64,000 nt of DNA from Paramicrobacterium fandaimingii (lineage in GTDB: Bacteria; Actinomycetota; Actinomycetes; Actinomycetales; Microbacteriaceae), in assembly GCF_011751745.2 (NCBI RefSeq), contig NZ_CP061170.1, forward strand, positions 558,001-622,000, in the 5' to 3' direction. Position numbers and translations under genes: made by a program. The notes beneath the pieces were generated by a model that had not been told where the DNA came from, did no database searches, and saw only the letters and a program-made list of their open reading frames with translations. Positions 60,658 to 64,000 of this stretch are shown here, in pieces. Each line of letters opens with the position of its first letter. Within the stretch, counting starts at the first letter, position 1.

Positions 60658-60674
60658 CTTTCGGGCAAGCAGTA

Positions 60675-60701
60675 GGGCTCCTGCCATATCGGCAGGAGCC
60701 C
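60675..60701. terminator. Terminator after tRNA-Tyr
   Basis: GGGCTCCTGCC and GGCAGGAGCCC form a perfect 11-bp stem with a 5-nt loop, followed by TTGCTTTTG. Confidence 0.88.
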
Positions 60702-60782
60702 TTGCTTTTGCCAGACCTGTGTGTGCAGTGTGCACATTCGGGGTGCTCCGTGCGAGTACACCCGCGAGCGCACCGAACACGG

Positions 60783-61328
60783 TCAAAGGGTTTGGCCGGT
60801 GTGCTGGCCTTCTCCGATCTCCTCGACGAGCTTGTCGTTGAACGCGGGAAGATCATCCGGAGTTCGGCTCGAGACGAGGCCGCTGTCGACGACAACCTCC
60901 TGGTCAACCCATGTCGCACCCGCGTTTGTGAGGTCCGTTCTCAGGCTCGGGTAGCTCGTCAGAGTGCGGCCCGAGAGAACATCTGCGTCGGCAAGAATCC
61001 ATGCGCCGTGGCAGATGACGCCCACGGGTTTCTGCTCGACGAAGAATCCGCGAACAAACGCGACGGCGTCGTGATCCAGGCGAAGGTCATCTGCGTTGAC
61101 GACGCCGCCAGGAAGCATCAGCGCGTCGAAATCCAGTGCCTTCGCCTCGCGAACCAGCATGTCGACATTCTGACCGTGACCGTTCTTCCCCGTGATCACA
61201 TCCGGAGTCGGTGAGACCATTGTGGGCACGGCTCCGGCTTTCTCGAGTGCCTCCCACGGACTCGTCAGCTCGCTGTCTTCAAAGCCGTTCGTGGCGAGAA
61301 CCGCCACCTTCTTTCCAGTGATGCTCAT
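60783..61328 (-). CDS. DJ-1/PfpI family protein (type 1 glutamine-amidotransferase fold)
   Basis: 181 residues. KVAVLATNGFEDSELTSPWEALEKAG at the start, FDALMLPGGVVNADDLR in the middle and the nucleophilic Cys-His pair in KPVGVICHGAWILADADVL (Cys ~107). Related proteins (YhbO, PfpI, DJ-1) act on glycation damage or as proteases and chaperones under stress. ATG 61328 has GGGAG upstream. Confidence 0.88.
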   Translation of the reverse strand: MSITGKKVAVLATNGFEDSELTSPWEALEKAGAVPTMVSPTPDVITGKNGHGQNVDMLVREAKALDFDALMLPGGVVNADDLRLDHDAVAFVRGFFVEQKPVGVICHGAWILADADVLSGRTLTSYPSLRTDLTNAGATWVDQEVVVDSGLVSSRTPDDLPAFNDKLVEEIGEGQHTGQTL

Positions 61329-61353
61329 TGGTGCTCCCTTCAGATTGTCAACG

Positions 61354-61854
61354 TCAGCTGTTCTGCACCTCGTACGGCGGCTCGTCGTCGTCTCGCTCAT
61401 TCGTGTAGTCGGGGCGCCTCGGCTGGGCCGCCTGGTCTGAGAACTCGCCGCCTTCGCGGCCGCCGAACGGGCGGCCGTGATCTGCGAATTCCTCACGGGC
61501 GAACACAAGAGTCCACGGCCCGGCCGTGAAGCGCGCACCCTGCCTCAGAATCTGCGTGCGCTCTCCGTCAGACGCTGTCGTCTTGGGATTTGCCGTCATG
61601 AGGCCTTCTTCGATGAGCGTCAGGATGTACTCGTCATCTTCGTCATGATGAATTGTCGCGTGCAGCAGCTCTGCCCCCTCGAGCCGCAACTCGCTCGACT
61701 CGGCCGAGCCAATGCTTACGAGCTCGGTTGTGATGTCAAAGACGGATTGAATCGAGTCGCGTGACACGAGGAGCCGTGGATTACCGGCGCCGCGGTCAGA
61801 GTGGGTTGTCGTTGCGGTGCCGTCAATTGGTCCCGCGGTGTTCGGTGTCATCAT
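61354..61854 (-). CDS. FHA-like domain protein
   Basis: 166 residues. The core (~30-125) looks like a forkhead-associated fold: FDITTELVSIGSAESSELRLEGAELLHATIHHDEDDEYILTLIEEG, with the IGS...L-x-L pattern and a His in place of the usual SRRHA motif. Both ends are hydrophilic and disordered, the C-terminus acidic. Possibly a phosphothreonine-binding adaptor; the degenerate loop makes this tentative. AAGGGG precedes the start; ATG 61854 or 61851. It lies 25 bp upstream of the DJ-1 gene on the same strand. Confidence 0.6.
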   Translation of the reverse strand: MMTPNTAGPIDGTATTTHSDRGAGNPRLLVSRDSIQSVFDITTELVSIGSAESSELRLEGAELLHATIHHDEDDEYILTLIEEGLMTANPKTTASDGERTQILRQGARFTAGPWTLVFAREEFADHGRPFGGREGGEFSDQAAQPRRPDYTNERDDDEPPYEVQNS

Positions 61855-62021
61855 GCGCCCCTTTCAACGAACTTCTCAGAGCAGAATACGTGCGTGTCTC
61901 CTCACACTAGGTGCTCCCGCTCACATCAGCGAGTGATTCGGCGAGACGCCGAGTGAGCCGCGCTGTCGATTGACATGCGCAGGGCGAGACCTGTTCGATG
62001 CCGAAGAATCTCGAACGGCTG

Positions 62022-62027
62022 TAGCGT
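62022..62027 (+). promoter_or_regulatory. -10 box TAGCGT of leaderless inositol monophosphatase
   Basis: TAGCGT ends 7 nt before ATG 62035. Confidence 0.55.
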
Positions 62028-62034
62028 CGAGACC

Positions 62035-62850
62035 ATGAGTGCACACGATCTGCAGGACATCGCCCGAGACATTGCCGCTCGCGCCGGTGAGCTGGTCCGT
62101 GACCGACGGCGCGAGGGAGTCAGCGTCGCAGCGACGAAGTCGTCGCCCGAAGACATTGTCACCGCGGCGGATCGCGAGTCGGAGCAGCTCATCCGAGACC
62201 TCATCGTGCGAGCGAGGCCTCATGATGGAATTCTCGGCGAAGAAGGCGGCGGCACAGCAGGGTCCAGCGGCATCACGTGGGTGGTTGATCCGATCGATGG
62301 CACCGTCAACTATCTTTACGGGTTGCCCGACTACGCCGTAAGCATTGGCGTTGTGGAGGGCGACCCCGATCCGGCGACGTGGTCGCCTCTTGCGGCAGCC
62401 GTGTACGCACCAGCGCGTGATCTGATGTACACGGCGTCGCAGGGCGGCGGCGCTTTTCGCGGAACGAAGCAGATTCACGTCAACACCGCGGTGAACCCTC
62501 GAGTGGCGCTCGTGGGAACGGGCTTCGGCTACGATCCCGAGCGTCGCGTACGGCAGGCTGCCATCGTGACAGAGCTGATCGCCGAGGTTCGAGACATTCG
62601 GCGAATGGGATCGGCCGCAATTGATCTGTGCCGAGTTGGAGACGGATGCCTCGATGGTTTTTTCGGAGTGGGGCTGAACCCGTGGGATATGGCTGCGGGG
62701 GCTCTCGTGGCCAGCGAGGCTGGAGCGCGAGTCGGTGGACTCAGAGGGGCGCCGGCAACAGCATCCATGACCCTTCTTGCCGAACCCAGATTATTCGCAT
62801 TCCTTGAAGCAAAGCTTGAAGGTTTGGGCGCGGATCGAATTCTCGACTGA
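62035..62850 (+). CDS. Inositol monophosphatase family protein
   Basis: 271 residues, Mg2+-dependent phosphatase. Metal-binding motifs: GILGEEGG (Glu), WVVDPIDGTVNYLYG (DPIDGT) and the C-terminal NPWDMAAGALVASEAGARV (WD). It dephosphorylates inositol 1-phosphate or a related small phosphate (histidinol phosphate and fructose-1,6-bisphosphate are alternatives). The start is fixed by the -10 box and the first ATG before the conserved N-terminus. Confidence 0.9.
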   Translation: MSAHDLQDIARDIAARAGELVRDRRREGVSVAATKSSPEDIVTAADRESEQLIRDLIVRARPHDGILGEEGGGTAGSSGITWVVDPIDGTVNYLYGLPDYAVSIGVVEGDPDPATWSPLAAAVYAPARDLMYTASQGGGAFRGTKQIHVNTAVNPRVALVGTGFGYDPERRVRQAAIVTELIAEVRDIRRMGSAAIDLCRVGDGCLDGFFGVGLNPWDMAAGALVASEAGARVGGLRGAPATASMTLLAEPRLFAFLEAKLEGLGADRILD

Positions 62851-62897
62851 ACCGCCGCCTCGCCCGCCATTGCAGGCGACGCGAAGCAACGACTCTC

Positions 62898-62917
62898 CGT
62901 TCCCCATTTGGGGGACG
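62898..62917 (+). terminator. Possible terminator after inositol monophosphatase
   Basis: CGTTCCCC/GGGGGACG pair with one G-U around an ATTT loop, 47 bp after the stop. An A-run rather than a T-run follows on the plus strand, so this is weak. Confidence 0.35.
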
Positions 62918-62976
62918 AAAAAACGGCATGTTGCTCTGGAAATATTCAGCCTGACTTTGCTACTGTTTATCAATCC

Positions 62977-63011
62977 GTTACCAAACGGCGCCCCCAATGC
63001 TTACTGGTAAC
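62977..63011. promoter_or_regulatory. GTTACC...GGTAAC inverted repeat upstream of the terminal gene
   Basis: GTTACC (62977-62982) and GGTAAC (63006-63011) flank the leader of the envelope gene at 63050; CCGTT/AACGG also pair locally. GTAAC-containing repeats are described for MtrA, which controls cell-wall hydrolase genes in actinobacteria, so this is a candidate site only. Confidence 0.35.
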
Positions 63012-63049
63012 AACAGCTGTGCCCCCGAGCGAAGAAAGTCCGTCTGCCT

Positions 63050-64000
63050 GTGTCGAGTCGTGCCTCTGAAGAGAACAAGTCTGTTCTCGACCCCTCAGGC
63101 ACCGCAGCGACCCCTCACACAGGAGCAGCATTCGAATCGCGTCGTGCACGCCGTGACCGTGAAGCTCGAGAGGCTCGTGAGAGTGAGCGCTCCGCCGGTG
63201 TCGCGGAGCTCGATGAGGCGACAACTGCCGCGGCTCCGGCGAACACGGAGTTTCTTTCTCGGCGCGATCGCCGCCGTGCCGAGCAGAAGGCGACAGACGA
63301 TCACTCCGGCATGATGCCAAGCGCATCAGCCACGCCCGCTGAGGTGCAGCTTTCCCGTCGCGCCCGTCGTCGCGCAGCATCGCCGGATCCGCAGCCGATC
63401 GCCACAGAGACCGCTCCCGGCGCAGAGCCCGACGTCGTCGTCGAAGCCGAGGTCATCGAGTCCGCTTCGGCAGTGGAAGCGGCTGTCGAGCCCGTCGCCG
63501 AGATCACACCAGACGACGTGCCGACGACGACAGAATCCTTTGAAGAGATCATCGCGGGTGCCTTTCCGGTTGATGAGGCGTCAACTCCTGACGACGCTCA
63601 TGACGACGACACGGTCGACATTCCCGTCAAGGCCGAACCCGTACCGGCCGCCGCGGCAGAAGACACTCCGACACCGCCTCGTGGTCGCCATGGGGCCTCA
63701 GAATCAGCGCCCGTCGACAATCCGCGCCCGCCGCGGTCGATTCGACGCCTTGCTGCGAAGACGATGAGCATCAGCGCTCTTCTCGCTGTCGGGCTCATGA
63801 CCGTTGCGACGTCAGTGCCCGCAAACGCGCTGCTCAGCGCCGACGAGGTGCAGGCGCAGAAGCGTCAGTCGATTCAGCACGAGACATATGCTCCAGGGCA
63901 GCCGCAGTCGCTCGTCAATACCGCCTCGGCCGACCTTGCTCTGCAGCGCGACACGTACGGTGCTCTGTCGGTTACGCAGGCTGCGACGGAACTCGGGATC
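63050..64000 (+). CDS. Large envelope protein, N-terminal part (possible cell-wall hydrolase), runs off the window
   Basis: 317 codons are visible, with no stop before the edge. Residues 1-235 are hydrophilic with three copies of a basic motif xSRRxRRxxE/A (28-38, 68-78, 100-110) separated by Ala/Pro/Glu/Asp-rich linkers; ~239-262 is a membrane or signal helix (MSISALLAVGLMTVATSVPANALL), followed by an extracellular start rich in Gln. The GTG at 63050 is the first possible start after the in-frame TAA at 63008. The class is likely a peptidoglycan hydrolase (NlpC/P60 or similar), inferred from architecture; the catalytic part is outside the window. Confidence 0.6.
   Translation, partial: MSSRASEENKSVLDPSGTAATPHTGAAFESRRARRDREAREARESERSAGVAELDEATTAAAPANTEFLSRRDRRRAEQKATDDHSGMMPSASATPAEVQLSRRARRRAASPDPQPIATETAPGAEPDVVVEAEVIESASAVEAAVEPVAEITPDDVPTTTESFEEIIAGAFPVDEASTPDDAHDDDTVDIPVKAEPVPAAAAEDTPTPPRGRHGASESAPVDNPRPPRSIRRLAAKTMSISALLAVGLMTVATSVPANALLSADEVQAQKRQSIQHETYAPGQPQSLVNTASADLALQRDTYGALSVTQAATELGI

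Noticed and set aside
62851..63049. c-di-AMP (ydaO) riboswitch in front of the terminal envelope gene
   Set aside because: This class often precedes actinobacterial wall hydrolases, but the conserved ydaO core sequences are not found in the 199-bp leader.

Overview
The window is 64 kb of high-GC DNA with a dense, gene-packed layout. The sequences point to an actinobacterium of the family Microbacteriaceae. The evidence is a Streptomyces-type ceb cellobiose locus, abundant LacI regulators, serS and an LCP protein of actinobacterial type, an ECF41 sigma factor, paired CrcB channels, and many genes whose -10 box sits 6-7 nt before the start codon (leaderless mRNAs). I see no CRISPR array, transposase, integrase, prophage or recognisable defence island. 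This is ordinary chromosome with several sugar-uptake cassettes and some small non-coding novelties.

Layout. 1-6.9 kb: start of sufS, then a minus-strand cellobiose cassette (cebE-cebF-cebG-bglC, then cebR) with two palindromic operators and a clear promoter. 7-16.6 kb: amidase-like lipoprotein, pgm, pheA and two small membrane proteins, gdhA, a diacylglycerol-kinase family gene, serS and a HAD phosphatase. 16.6-21.5 kb: two tRNA-Ser genes, an LCP cell-wall ligase and a stress cluster (ECF41 sigma factor, DoxX-like, CsbD, DUF1206, Rho-N/SAP-like). 21.5-27.5 kb: CYP152 peroxygenase, flavin aromatic hydroxylase with divergent IclR regulator, crcB pair and a GntR regulator. 27.8-30.9 kb: ehuBCDA ectoine-type ABC importer. 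30.9-35.4 kb: DUF5997 with a divergent HTH-less LysR effector domain, a VIT-family metal transporter behind a yybP-ykoY (Mn2+) riboswitch, and an aldo-keto reductase.

35.5-46.3 kb: tRNA-Arg, two secreted lipoproteins, an SDR protein, then a LacI regulator with an arabino-oligosaccharide cassette (binding protein, two permeases, GH51 arabinofuranosidase) and an aldose epimerase. 46.4-54.6 kb: HAD-like protein, BrkB/YihY protein, MarR regulator, a decayed PadR region, GNAT, CPBP protease, a two-component system, and a winged-helix regulator lacking a receiver. 54.4-60.5 kb: upp, tadA, murQ, GH20 hexosaminidase, LacI and PfkB kinase (salvage and amino-sugar recycling). 60.5-64 kb: tRNA-Tyr, DJ-1/PfpI protein, FHA-like protein, inositol monophosphatase, and the 5' part of a large envelope protein with a ~240-residue basic/acidic N-terminal tail.

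How it works together. Two binding-protein/two-permease importers lack an ATPase and probably share an MsiK-type ATPase encoded elsewhere. Each sits beside its own LacI repressor gene and a perfect palindromic operator. The most unusual signals are non-coding: a three-copy family of ~90-bp imperfect palindromes at gene ends (8000-8089, 40292-40380, 45313-45402), pervasive leaderless starts, and a strongly over-represented DNA word GGATGC/GCATCC that overrides codon preference.
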